IMG/VR virus record: IMGVR_UViG_3300044756_000020
Span: 1-39,196 of that record
DNA from: a virus
Strand: one strand, 5' to 3'
Length of the DNA: 39,196 nucleotides
This document shows, one piece after another, positions 1 to 7,133 of the stretch. The first letter of the stretch is position 1. Each line of letters opens with the position of its first letter. Position numbers and translations under genes: made by a program. The notes under the pieces were generated by a model, which saw only the letters and a program-made list of their open reading frames with translations, made no database searches and was not told where the DNA came from.

Positions 1-127
1 ACGATGCGCCGGCTGTCGGCCTCCTCGGCGACCTGCCGCCTCCCACGTCAGCGCAGCCCCCGGCGGTAGGGCAACAGCCGCCAGGGCAGCCGCCCCGGCC
101 ACCGGGGCCGCCACCCGGGGTGCCGGG
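1..127. repeat. terminal 127-bp overlap, left copy
   Basis: Identical to 39070-39196, read in the same direction. The portal reading frame continues correctly across the join. The odd length of exactly 127 matches a common maximum k-mer in short-read assemblers, so it most likely marks assembly circularity. It is not evidence of physical direct terminal repeats. Confidence 0.9.
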
Positions 128-356
128 GATGGGGCCGAGGCCTCCGATGATGCCGCCGCCACAAATGCCGCCGCCGTCACCCATGCCACCCAACCCTGGC
201 GCCGCCGCCATGGCCATGGGCAACCGCGCCGCCCTGGCCGGCGGGCCGATGCCCACCGCATATGGCCAGATAGCCAGAAGGGCCGCCCTGTCACCCCTCT
301 TCGGTCCCGGCGGCCCGCCACTGGCTCCCCCCTCACCAGGAGGCCCGCCACAATGA
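1..356 (+). CDS. portal protein, C-terminal tail (continuation of 36708-39196)
   Basis: Bases 1-2 finish a codon begun at 39069, and the frame from base 3 to the TGA at 354-356 is the last part of the portal protein. It encodes a low-complexity tail dominated by Pro, Gly, Met and Ala, with runs such as PPMMPPPQMPPPSPMPP. It looks disordered and contains no recognised domain. A GTG at 120 could be mistaken for a start, but the upstream codons are open and contiguous with the portal once the circle is closed. The stop overlaps the next start at 353 (ATGA). Confidence 0.85.
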   Translation, partial: DAPAVGLLGDLPPPTSAQPPAVGQQPPGQPPRPPGPPPGVPGMGPRPPMMPPPQMPPPSPMPPNPGAAAMAMGNRAALAGGPMPTAYGQIARRAALSPLFGPGGPPLAPPSPGGPPQ

Positions 357-538
357 TCGACATGCTCATCTGGGTCCTGATCCTCTGCATCATCGCCGGC
401 CTCATCATCTGGGTCGTGCGGCAACTCCCGCTGCCCGAGCCGTTCGGCAACATCGCGGTCGTCGTCGTCTGCGTCATCGTCCTGGTGATGTTGCTCTCCG
501 TCCTCCTCGGCGGCCTGCCTGGGATGCGTTTCCGATGA
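353..538 (+). CDS. small two-helix membrane protein
   Basis: A 61-aa protein with two strongly hydrophobic segments, about residues 4-22 and 34-53, joined by the short turn RQLPLPEPFGN. It ends in a basic tip. The start overlaps the portal stop (ATGA), so it is translationally coupled to portal synthesis. Small two-helix proteins next to portal genes are common in podoviruses of alphaproteobacteria. A holin function is possible from the topology but nothing in the sequence proves it, and no endolysin gene is adjacent. Confidence 0.8.
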   Translation: MIDMLIWVLILCIIAGLIIWVVRQLPLPEPFGNIAVVVVCVIVLVMLLSVLLGGLPGMRFR

Positions 539-987
539 AAACCTTAACCTTCATGAAGACCACCAAAGAGCCGAAAGCGGACACGAAGGCGCAACTCGCG
601 GCCGTGAAGAACCCGGAAAGCGCGAAAAACGCCGCCTTCTTCGCCAAGGGGACGCCCGTTCCAAAAATCCCGGCCGGTCTGCTCGCGACACGGCGGCCAG
701 AAGGCACGATCGTCAGCAAGACGCCTGTCGCCGTGCCCAGGAACCTCACCAGCGGCGCCGTGGCCGGCTTGCTGGGCTATCCCGAGACGAAAGCCCAGGC
801 CATTCGGTCGGGCGCCCCCGCCGTCGTCCAGGGACGCACGAGCAAAGGCGCGGTGGCGCATGAAAGCCTCGCCTCGCCGGCCGGTATCCCGGCCGCCGTC
901 GCCGCCGCCCGCGCCGCCGTCCCCAAAGGGAAGGTCGTCATCACCACGCCGCTGGCCGTGCTGGCCCGCCGAAAAGCGAAGCGGTGA
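535..987 (+). CDS. hypothetical protein, Ala/Lys-rich
   Basis: A 150-aa basic protein rich in Ala, Lys, Pro and Val with no domain I recognise. It begins by ATGA overlap with the preceding membrane-protein gene. The Lys-rich N-terminus (about residues 1-30) and the Ala-rich C-terminal half ending RRKAKR suggest an extended, possibly nucleic-acid- or capsid-associated protein. Its position in the head gene cluster between portal and scaffold suggests a minor virion or assembly role, which is inference only. Antisense and frame-shifted open frames cover the same bases but lack ribosome binding sites and junction overlaps. Confidence 0.7.
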   Translation: MKTLTFMKTTKEPKADTKAQLAAVKNPESAKNAAFFAKGTPVPKIPAGLLATRRPEGTIVSKTPVAVPRNLTSGAVAGLLGYPETKAQAIRSGAPAVVQGRTSKGAVAHESLASPAGIPAAVAAARAAVPKGKVVITTPLAVLARRKAKR

Positions 988-994
988 CAAAGCC

Positions 995-1252
995 ATGGCA
1001 CTGACCCGTGACATGATCCTGGCCAGCAGGCAGGCCCAACGCCTAAGTGCCGATGCCGAGTTCCTGGCCGTCCTGGCCAGGATCGAGCGCACGGCGACCG
1101 AGCAGGCGGTGACCAATCCCGTGCCGGAACAGCGCGAACAATGCCGCCAGCTCGCCCTCACGGTCATGTGCATCCGCCAGGAGATAGCGGCCGACGCGGA
1201 CCTCGAGGCGGCCGAGCAAAGCCGTGAACACCTCGCCAGAGGTATGGAGTAG
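995..1252 (+). CDS. hypothetical protein, helical
   Basis: An 85-aa, mostly helical, acidic protein starting MALTRDMILASRQAQ. I chose ATG 995, seven bases after the preceding stop, over an upstream in-frame ATG at 860 that lies deep inside the previous gene. No known domain is recognised. It lies in the head cluster and may be a structural accessory or chaperone, but no function can be assigned. Confidence 0.7.
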   Translation: MALTRDMILASRQAQRLSADAEFLAVLARIERTATEQAVTNPVPEQREQCRQLALTVMCIRQEIAADADLEAAEQSREHLARGME

Positions 1253-1259
1253 CGCGACC

Positions 1260-3092
1260 ATGGCCTCCCTCCTCCTCCCCGACGAGCAGACACAGCCGCT
1301 CCAGCCGCTGCTGCCGCTGGACGACCCAGACAAGCTGCCGCCGGCGCTCCAGCCAGACCCGCGCGCCGAGGCCCTGGGCCAGCTCTACCGCCAACTGGCG
1401 GCGCGCGCCGAGAAGAACACCCAGCATGGCATCTGGGATCCCAACAACCCGGTCGGCGCCGAGACGCTCCAATCCATGGGCATGCCAAAGCCGACCACCT
1501 ACGCCGGCACTATCGGCGAGTTCCTGAACCCATCCACCGGCCGGCTGACCGATCGGGGTCAGGCCAGGATGGATGACAGTCCCATGCTGGGCTTCGACAC
1601 TGGCGGCCTGGGTGGTGTCAGCCGCCGCATGCTGCGTCCCGGCCTCGGTCACAACAGCGGTGCCAGCGGCCTCCTCGATGTCCTGGGTCAGGACGCCAGG
1701 ATGCCGCAGACCAGCCTGCTGGGGGATGTCGAGGCGACCCGCCTGCCGGCCTCCAAGGTGACGCTCAACCCTGACGCGGTCGGCTTCAAGGATCGTGTCT
1801 CAACCAGCATCCCATCGGCGAAGAACGCCCCCGACGCGCACGATACCGCCGACTATCTCGTGAACTATGACCGGTTCAACGCCGCTCCCGATGTCTATAA
1901 GCAGCGGGTCAATGATGTGCTGCCGCGTCATATCGGCGTGACCGACCCAACCCCAGAGGGGTTTATTCACCACCTGACCGGCAACATCCGCGCGCTCTGG
2001 GACGCGACCCCGCCGCAATGGCGGGAGGGCGCCATGGGTTGGTATAACGGCGCCCGCACGCTGGCTGAGAAGATGGCCGACGAGTTCGGCACCAGCGTGC
2101 GCCAGCAGGCCGCTAACCTCGCCACCCTCTCCCCGCAACGCCCTTGGGAACATAACGTCGAAGCCGCCCGCCGTGTCGCTGGCGTCGTGTCGGACCATGC
2201 CGACACACCCTGGAGCATCGACCACGAAACCGCGTGGCTGCAACCAAAACAGCAGCCCAGCGGTCAGCTACAGGAGGCTTTCGCCGTCAACAATCCTGGC
2301 TGGCTCGATCGTTACGAGCGCATCAAGGGCAAGAGTTTTGGCGAGATCACTGACCCTGAAGACGCCGCCTTGTGGTTCCGCCTGCACGATCGGGCCTACG
2401 CGCCGCACAACAACGCTCGCGTGATCAACCCAGATGGAACATTCGGTGACTTCCTCCGCAACGCGGTGCCCGATAATGCCCCTCCTGGCACGCTGGGCCA
2501 GCCATCTGGTATTTCCTGGGGCGGCCTCGGCGAGATCGGCAACGCCATCAGCGTCCTGCGTGACGGTAGCCTCAACAACATCAGCCAACGCCTCGGTGCC
2601 GAGCATAAAGTCCGCAACTTCTATAACAACATCGTTTCGCCCGACGCCGGCCATGATGTGACGATCGACACCCACGCCGGGTCGGCCGCGTTGCTACGCC
2701 CCCTCGGCTCATCGAACCCCGAAATCAGCTACGCTCTGGGGAGCCCGGTCAACAAGGCGAAATGGCGGTCCGACCCCGATCCATCGAAGTGGTGGCCCAC
2801 CACCCCCGGCACGGACGTCGCCGGTCTGTCTGGGCTTTACCCGCTTCACGCCGAGGCCATCCGTCGCGTCGCTGAAAATCTGGGTGTCCTGCCGAGGCAG
2901 GTGCAATCGGTCACCTGGGAGGGTATAAGAGGGCTCTACAACGCCGCCGACCGGTCGAATAAACCGTTGATGCGGAGCAACTCGGATACGTGGAGATCGG
3001 TGACCGATGGCTATAGCTCACCAGAAGCAGCGCGCGACAAACTCCTCTCGAGGGGCATTCGAGCGCCAAACTGGCATGACGAAGGGCCCTGA
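1260..3092 (+). CDS. large phage protein with HhH-GPD-like (DUF7178-like) C-terminal domain
   Basis: A 610-aa protein. The start at ATG 1260 is preceded by GGAG at suitable spacing; a GTG at 1224 would overlap the previous gene. Residues 1-150 are low complexity. The C-terminal half resembles phage proteins of the DUF7178 type: LATLSPQRPWEHNV (287-300), then LGAEHKVRNFYNNI (445-458) and VTIDTHAG (467-474), then a helical end. The last two blocks recall the helix-hairpin-helix plus Asp signature of HhH-GPD DNA glycosylases (G-K-x-A then V-D-T-H in endonuclease III), with Asp470 as the candidate key residue. A glycosylase-like or DNA-binding role is inference. The gene sits between portal and scaffold, so the protein might be carried in the virion. 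It overlaps the next gene by 17 bases. Confidence 0.75.
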   Translation: MASLLLPDEQTQPLQPLLPLDDPDKLPPALQPDPRAEALGQLYRQLAARAEKNTQHGIWDPNNPVGAETLQSMGMPKPTTYAGTIGEFLNPSTGRLTDRGQARMDDSPMLGFDTGGLGGVSRRMLRPGLGHNSGASGLLDVLGQDARMPQTSLLGDVEATRLPASKVTLNPDAVGFKDRVSTSIPSAKNAPDAHDTADYLVNYDRFNAAPDVYKQRVNDVLPRHIGVTDPTPEGFIHHLTGNIRALWDATPPQWREGAMGWYNGARTLAEKMADEFGTSVRQQAANLATLSPQRPWEHNVEAARRVAGVVSDHADTPWSIDHETAWLQPKQQPSGQLQEAFAVNNPGWLDRYERIKGKSFGEITDPEDAALWFRLHDRAYAPHNNARVINPDGTFGDFLRNAVPDNAPPGTLGQPSGISWGGLGEIGNAISVLRDGSLNNISQRLGAEHKVRNFYNNIVSPDAGHDVTIDTHAGSAALLRPLGSSNPEISYALGSPVNKAKWRSDPDPSKWWPTTPGTDVAGLSGLYPLHAEAIRRVAENLGVLPRQVQSVTWEGIRGLYNAADRSNKPLMRSNSDTWRSVTDGYSSPEAARDKLLSRGIRAPNWHDEGP

Positions 3093-3264
3093 TGGCTGGC
3101 CCGAGGACGGCATCAGTGCCGGGCTGCGTCGGCGCGGCATCCCACTCACCCGTGAGAACCACATCCGTGCCAACTACGGCCGCATCCCCTCCGAGGATGA
3201 GTGGACGCCCGAGGATGAGGCCACGCTGCCAAAGCACCTGCGTGAGGGCATCGACCGGGACTAA
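3076..3264 (+). CDS. hypothetical protein, small and acidic
   Basis: A 62-aa protein starting at ATG 3076 inside the end of the previous gene (17-base overlap in another frame). It has the charged segment PSEDEWTPEDEATLPKHLREGI near its C-terminus. No domain is recognised. An upstream in-frame ATG at 3007 would extend it deeper into the preceding coding region, so the shorter form is preferred. It closes the group of genes between portal and scaffold. Confidence 0.6.
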   Translation: MTKGPDGWPEDGISAGLRRRGIPLTRENHIRANYGRIPSEDEWTPEDEATLPKHLREGIDRD

Positions 3265-3287
3265 ACTCCAATATTGAGGCGGCGACG

Positions 3288-3308
3288 ACGCGCGTGCTAG
3301 GCGCGCGT
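3288..3308 (+). promoter_or_regulatory. hairpin directly upstream of the scaffold start
   Basis: Perfect 7-bp arms ACGCGCG (3288-3294) and CGCGCGT (3302-3308) around the loop TGCTAGG, one base before ATG 3310. There is no T-run, so it is not a simple terminator. It leaves no room for a classical Shine-Dalgarno sequence close to the start, which suggests translational control or an operator. The motif GCTAGGCGCG recurs at 32558-32567. Confidence 0.5.
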
Positions 3309-3309
3309 T

Positions 3310-4422
3310 ATGTCAGACAGTCTAACTACCGGAACCCCAGGAACCCCGGCTGACGGCGGCTCTGTCAGCCCCCCGGCGAACGACGCGCCGGCGATCACCA
3401 TCTCGGATGCCGCCCGTCTTCTCTCACGCCAGCGCAGGTCAGCCCCGGCGCAAGGCGGCGATGGAGCGAGCGGTGTGGAGGCGGCCGGCGGTGCCGTGGT
3501 GGACCCCGCCGGCCGCAAACCCTCGCCTAACGAGGCGGCGGCGGCCAAGGCGGCGCTAGCAGCCACCCCGGCACCAGCGGCCACGCCTCCAGCCGATACC
3601 GGCCTGTCCGCGATGGAGAAGGCCCTCGGCGTCCCGGCCGAAACGTCGGCGACCCCAGCCGCTCCCGCGGTCGACAACGCCACCCCGCTCCCGGCGCCGA
3701 TCGTCATCGAGGGCCGGCAGCTCAGGACGATCGGCGACATCCAAAAATTCGCCCAGGACAAATCAGCCGACTACACAACGAAATCGCAGGAACTGGCCGA
3801 GGGCCGCAAGCATCTGGAAGGCCAGATGGCCGCCTTCGCCCAGGTGCTGCCACTCATCCAACCCGAGCTGGCCCGCCTCGCCCAGATCGTCCAGGAGGCC
3901 CCGCCACGTCCAGATCCGGCCCTGCTCGAGGCCGACCCCAACCGCTACCACCGGGAGCGCGCCGCCTGGGAGGCGCACCAGGAGGAAGCGCAACGCCTCG
4001 GCTCCCTCACCCAGGTGCAGCAGCAGGCCCAGGCCAGGGCGATGGAACAGGCCGTCGCGTCGGCGAATGAGATCCTCGCCAAGGAACTCCCTTTCTGGGC
4101 GGACCCGGCCCAACGCCTCGAGGCTCAGCAGCAGATCGTGAGCTGGGCCCTTGATAAGGGCGGTTTCAGCCGCGACGAGCTGCGTGGCCTGACGTCGGCC
4201 CATCATCTCAAGACGATGATGAAAGCGGCCCTGTGGGATAAATTCGCCGCCGGGGCCAAAACCACGGCGCCACAACAGGCCGCCGCGCCGGTGCGTGGCA
4301 CGGCCCCACCGCCGGCACTGAGCGAGCGGATCACCCAGGCCACCGAGAGCTTCCAGCAGAAGGCTGACGTCCGTAGCGCCACCGCTCTGCTGGCCGCTCG
4401 CCGCGCCGCCGCCAGCGGCTAG
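3310..4422 (+). CDS. capsid scaffold-like protein
   Basis: A 370-aa protein just before the major capsid gene. It directs procapsid assembly and is expected to leave or be removed before maturation. Residues 1-130 are Ala/Pro/Gly-rich and probably disordered. The remaining two thirds are helical and rich in Gln, Glu and Ala with coiled-coil character (for example QKFAQDKSADYTTKSQELAEG and the stretch after DPNRYHRERAAWEAHQEEAQ), as in podovirus scaffolds. The length agrees with the P22/T7/SU10 scaffold class. The start is ATG 3310, immediately after a hairpin. The stop shares a CTAG palindrome with the convergent small gene at 4419-4622. The call depends on composition and gene order, since scaffolds diverge strongly. 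Confidence 0.8.
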   Translation: MSDSLTTGTPGTPADGGSVSPPANDAPAITISDAARLLSRQRRSAPAQGGDGASGVEAAGGAVVDPAGRKPSPNEAAAAKAALAATPAPAATPPADTGLSAMEKALGVPAETSATPAAPAVDNATPLPAPIVIEGRQLRTIGDIQKFAQDKSADYTTKSQELAEGRKHLEGQMAAFAQVLPLIQPELARLAQIVQEAPPRPDPALLEADPNRYHRERAAWEAHQEEAQRLGSLTQVQQQAQARAMEQAVASANEILAKELPFWADPAQRLEAQQQIVSWALDKGGFSRDELRGLTSAHHLKTMMKAALWDKFAAGAKTTAPQQAAAPVRGTAPPPALSERITQATESFQQKADVRSATALLAARRAAASG

Positions 4423-4428
4423 AGCCGC
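4415..4428. promoter_or_regulatory. hairpin at convergent gene ends
   Basis: Palindrome GCGGCT-AG-AGCCGC covering the stop codons of the scaffold gene (TAG 4420-4422) and the leftward gene (TAG, 4421-4419). It may reduce readthrough in both directions. No T-run follows on either strand. Confidence 0.4.
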
Positions 4429-4622
4429 GCCTCCTCCAGTTCACGGCGCAGTTTCAGGAGGGAGTTCTGTTGATCTTCCTCCCACCGATCGTGACCAGTC
4501 TTCTTCCTTTTACTTTCCCTTAGAAGTACCAGGTCCGTGTCGATCCGGCTCAACGCCTCGGAGGCCAGCATCAGGCATATCTCCCGGCAGGCTTTCAGGG
4601 CGCGCTCCTGGGCTTCGGTCAT
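4419..4622 (-). CDS. small leftward coiled-coil protein between scaffold and capsid genes
   Basis: A 67-aa protein starting MTEAQERALKACREI. It is highly charged and helical, and its C-terminal half has a heptad-like Leu pattern (QQNSLLKLRRELEEARL). A strong Shine-Dalgarno, GAGGTGGG, lies just before the ATG at 4622, which supports it as a real gene even though it is antisense to the late operon. Its first residues resemble those of the leftward protein at 20364-20621 (MTEAEQDRMDRLEEAL), so both may belong to one group of small regulators or adaptors. No function is known. Confidence 0.65.
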   Translation of the reverse strand: MTEAQERALKACREICLMLASEALSRIDTDLVLLRESKRKKTGHDRWEEDQQNSLLKLRRELEEARL

Positions 4623-4681
4623 GGTCCCACCTCGGTGTTAAGGGGCGATTATGAAACACGGGGCACAACCGGCGGGCAAGG

Positions 4682-4712
4682 CTATTGACGCGGCCACCAA
4701 CGGTGTAGCAGT
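4682..4712 (+). promoter_or_regulatory. candidate promoter for the major capsid gene
   Basis: CTATTGACG at 4682-4690 contains the -35-like TTGACG (4685-4690). The same octamer CTATTGAC supplies the -35 of the two leftward promoters near 21330 and 32472. A -10 is weak here (TAGCAG at 4706-4711 with a 15-base spacer). The capsid gene needs its own promoter because a leftward gene separates it from scaffold. The assignment is tentative. Confidence 0.35.
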
Positions 4713-4732
4713 CACCCAGGCTGTCGCCTGAC

Positions 4733-4753
4733 GGAGTCCGACCGGACCCACCC
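4733..4753. repeat. 21-bp direct repeat with palindromic core, copy 1
   Basis: Direct repeat shared with 4797-4817, differing at one base. The core GTCCGACCGGAC (4736-4747) is nearly palindromic, and a GAGTC site (4734-4738) overlaps its left edge. It lies in the capsid leader and is probably an operator or an mRNA structure element. Confidence 0.7.
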
Positions 4754-4796
4754 AATGGCGGGACGTGCCGTCGCATAGGCGCCTCGCCGGCCGCCG

Positions 4797-4817
4797 GGAG
4801 TCCGATCGGACCCACCC
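4797..4817. repeat. 21-bp direct repeat with palindromic core, copy 2
   Basis: Second copy, 64 bases after the first. Its core GTCCGATCGGAC (4800-4811) is a perfect 12-bp palindrome, again with GAGTC at its left edge (4798-4802). GAGTC fits the GANTC sequence methylated by CcrM in alphaproteobacteria. Confidence 0.7.
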
Positions 4818-4864
4818 GACACGCCACGACCGACCATCGCGAAACCTCACAATTTGGTTTCACC

Positions 4865-4891
4865 GCGCAACGACTAAAGTTTCGTTGTCGC
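4865..4891 (+). promoter_or_regulatory. imperfect hairpin just before the capsid start
   Basis: GCGCAACG (4865-4872) can pair with CGTTGTCGC (4883-4891), with one bulged T, around the AT-rich loop ACTAAAGTTT. It ends six bases before ATG 4897 and 18 before ATG 4909. It may shape translation of the highly expressed capsid message. It was found by eye and has not been folded computationally. Confidence 0.35.
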
Positions 4892-4908
4892 AAGCGATGG
4901 ATAACAAA

Positions 4909-5895
4909 ATGGCAGCCGTCCCCGCACAAGGCGCGACCCCGTCGAACACCTATCTCGAGACCGCCGCGATTGGTGTAAAAGAAGATCTTGCAGATATAAT
5001 CTATCAGATTGACCCGGATGAGACGCCGCTGGTGTCGGCCATCTCGCGTGTCAACGCCCAGCAGGTGCTGACCGAGTGGCTCGTCCAGACCCTCAACGCC
5101 GCCGGCGATAACGCCCAGCCCGAGGGCTTCACCGCCACGATGCAGGCCGTTGTGAAACCGGTTCGAATGAACAACGTTTGTCAGATCATGGCGCGCACGG
5201 TTGGGGTTTCCGGCACTCTTAGATCAGTCGACATGGCGGGCGGTGAGGATGAATATAACCGCCAGCTCGTGTTGCGTGGGATGGAGATCAAGCGGGATCT
5301 CGAGTTGGCGATCACGTCGCCCCTCGTGCGCGCCATCACCGACCCCCGTCATATGTCGGGCCTACCGTGCTACTGCGCCAATGGAACGCGCGGCACCGGT
5401 GCTGGCGTCATGCCTGTCGGCGATGGCAGCAACGCTGGCACTGTCGGCACCAAACGTGACCTCACGCTGGCGATGGTCGACGCGGCGATGCAGCAGGCCT
5501 GGACGGCCGGCGGCAAGCCGTCTCTCGGCATCATGTCGGGCAACGTGAAGGCCTACTTCGCTACACTTTCGCAAGGTGGAACGGGCAACGCCGTCGTTGC
5601 CCAGAACATTCAAAATGTTACGAGTAGAGAAGAAGTTACGATAATGGGCGCCGTCGATGTCTACCGGACCAACTTCGGAAGTATCCAGTTGGCGCCTGAC
5701 CGTTTCTGTCCCGCGAACCAGATCCTGCTCGTCAGCACCGACTATGTGGAACTGGCTCCGTTGCCGGGTCGAGACATTGTCGAGCAAGAATATGCCCGCA
5801 CTGGCGACAACTCGCAGGGTGGCATCGTGTTCGAGGGGACGTTGCGTCCAACGGCGCCCCTTGCCAATGCCTGGATTGCCGATTTAAATCAGTGA
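4909..5895 (+). CDS. major capsid protein (SU10/DUF5309-like)
   Basis: A HK97-fold shell protein of about 328 aa. The N-terminal block NTYLETAAIGVKEDLADIIY, followed by QIDPDETPLVSAI, is the hallmark of the DUF5309/SU10-type major capsid family, and the C-terminal block around GGIVFEGTLRPTAPLANAWI also fits. The start is uncertain: ATG 4897 has no visible Shine-Dalgarno, while ATG 4909 has GGA about seven bases upstream, so the shorter form (MAAVPAQ...) is preferred. An ORF opening at 4765 would run through the leader repeats and is rejected. The gene follows scaffold in function but is separated from it by a leftward gene and a 286-bp non-coding leader, implying independent expression. Confidence 0.88.
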   Translation: MAAVPAQGATPSNTYLETAAIGVKEDLADIIYQIDPDETPLVSAISRVNAQQVLTEWLVQTLNAAGDNAQPEGFTATMQAVVKPVRMNNVCQIMARTVGVSGTLRSVDMAGGEDEYNRQLVLRGMEIKRDLELAITSPLVRAITDPRHMSGLPCYCANGTRGTGAGVMPVGDGSNAGTVGTKRDLTLAMVDAAMQQAWTAGGKPSLGIMSGNVKAYFATLSQGGTGNAVVAQNIQNVTSREEVTIMGAVDVYRTNFGSIQLAPDRFCPANQILLVSTDYVELAPLPGRDIVEQEYARTGDNSQGGIVFEGTLRPTAPLANAWIADLNQ

Positions 5896-5913
5896 CGATG
5901 CCGTAACGGTCTG

Positions 5914-6225
5914 ATGGCCAGCCTTCTTTACGATCGCTTCGATCCGGTAACCAGACGCTATACCGAGATCGAGGACACTGGTGAGGGTGAACTGCTGTTC
6001 ACTCACTCGCAGGACACCCGCGCGATCGTGGAGAGCGCCAAGGCCATCGCGTCTTCGTTCGATCCGCTGGTGCGTCGCGACACTGTCCACGTCGCGCGCA
6101 TCCCGCTCGTCATCTGGCGTCAGCTTCAGAAGCTGGGGATCACGAAAGACGAGAAAGCACTGAACGCGTGGCTCAACGATCCAGATAATTGCGTTTTCAG
6201 AACAGACGACCGGAGTAACCTGTGA
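5914..6225 (+). CDS. conserved small protein downstream of capsid
   Basis: A 103-aa protein starting MASLLYDRFDPVTRRYTEIE. It combines a beta-rich N-terminus with a helical C-terminus (RIPLVIWRQLQKLGITKDEK, then ALNAWLNDPDNCVFRTDDR). Similar small proteins follow capsid genes in related podoviruses, but I know of no established function. It may be a head-completion or decoration factor by position. It starts 18 bases after the capsid stop and overlaps the next gene start. Confidence 0.7.
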   Translation: MASLLYDRFDPVTRRYTEIEDTGEGELLFTHSQDTRAIVESAKAIASSFDPLVRRDTVHVARIPLVIWRQLQKLGITKDEKALNAWLNDPDNCVFRTDDRSNL

Positions 6226-6464
6226 TGGCACTCTCAACGACGACTGAGAAGCACGACGCGCCGGCCATGAAGCCGATGCCTGTCCCGTCGACCACGCCGG
6301 CCGTGCCGCACCTCGGTGAAGACATGGACCCGGTGCTGCTGCTGCGGTTGTTCCCCGCCAAGGTGACGGTCGAGGCGGCCCGTGCCGCCGCGCTGGCGCA
6401 GGGCAAGGCGACGGCCGAGGCAGGCGCGCATCTGGTGGCCTCGCAGCAGGAACCGGTGGGGTGA
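6225..6464 (+). CDS. hypothetical protein, Ala/Pro-rich
   Basis: A 79-aa protein. Two adjacent starts are possible, GTG 6222 and ATG 6225. GGAG upstream of them is at workable spacing to either, and the upstream stop TGA 6223-6225 overlaps both. The N-terminal 30 residues are Pro/Met/Thr-rich, and the rest contains a helical motif DPVLLLRLFPAKVTVEAARAA. No domain is recognised. It lies between capsid and adaptor genes. Confidence 0.65.
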   Translation: MALSTTTEKHDAPAMKPMPVPSTTPAVPHLGEDMDPVLLLRLFPAKVTVEAARAAALAQGKATAEAGAHLVASQQEPVG

Positions 6465-6467
6465 CCG

Positions 6468-7133
6468 GTGGCGACCTACCAGCAGCTACAGGATGATGTC
6501 GCCGGCTGGCTGAACCGCAGGGACATCGGCAGCCGCGTTCCCGGCTGGGTCGCGATGGTCGAGACGGAGATCGCCGAGACGTTGCGTGCGAGGTGCATGA
6601 TCACCTCCGGCACGCAGCCGATCGACGCGGCCTATATCAGCCTGCCGTCTGACTTCGCCACGATGGCGTCCATTCGTGACGCCACCAGTGGGGAGCTGCT
6701 GGAACTCAAGGACGCATGGTCTGGACACTGGTCTGGGCAGCAGGCGAACGCCTGGGTCGATGGCGCCGTCGTCGGCGGCAATGGCGGCCCCTGCTCGGCC
6801 TACAGGCTGATGGGGGATTGTATCGAGTTCCTTCCCCATCCGGTCATCCCAGACCCGCCAGACCCGGCCTGGGCGCCTCAGAGCGTGATCATGGAGTGGT
6901 ATGCGAAGCCGAAGCCGCTGCTGCTGCCGTCCGATACGAACCCGATCCTCGAGCAGCTCTACGCGGTTTACCTGTGGGGCGTGCTGAAGCAGGGCGCCAT
7001 GTTCGAACTCGATGACGACAGGGCCGCGCAGGCGGACGCCCAGTTCCAGCAGGTCGTGACCAGGGCCAACTTGTGGAAGCAGCAGGCGGACTTTTCCGGC
7101 GCGCCGTTACGCGCTGAACTGGTATCGTTCTGA
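6468..7133 (+). CDS. head-tail adaptor protein
   Basis: A 221-aa helical protein that by order and pattern corresponds to the podovirus adaptor (T7 gp11, P22 gp4 or SU10-type), the ring binding below the portal. The N-terminus MATYQQLQDDVAGWLNRRDI, the central aromatic region ending in IMEWYAKPKPLLL, and the C-terminal helices around EQLYAVYLWGVLKQGAMFEL are typical. It starts with GTG 6468, three bases after the previous stop. Its stop overlaps the next start, TGATG-like at 7133. The family call is from pattern, not from a profile search. Confidence 0.75.
   Translation: MATYQQLQDDVAGWLNRRDIGSRVPGWVAMVETEIAETLRARCMITSGTQPIDAAYISLPSDFATMASIRDATSGELLELKDAWSGHWSGQQANAWVDGAVVGGNGGPCSAYRLMGDCIEFLPHPVIPDPPDPAWAPQSVIMEWYAKPKPLLLPSDTNPILEQLYAVYLWGVLKQGAMFELDDDRAAQADAQFQQVVTRANLWKQQADFSGAPLRAELVSF

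Noticed and set aside
1-127. True direct terminal repeats as in T7-like phages
   Set aside because: The length equals a common assembler k-mer and the repeat falls inside the portal gene, where natural ends would not be expected.
544-1488. A 314-codon antisense open frame near the left end
   Set aside because: Arg/Ala/Gly-rich shadow across three coupled plus-strand genes, with no overlap junctions of its own.
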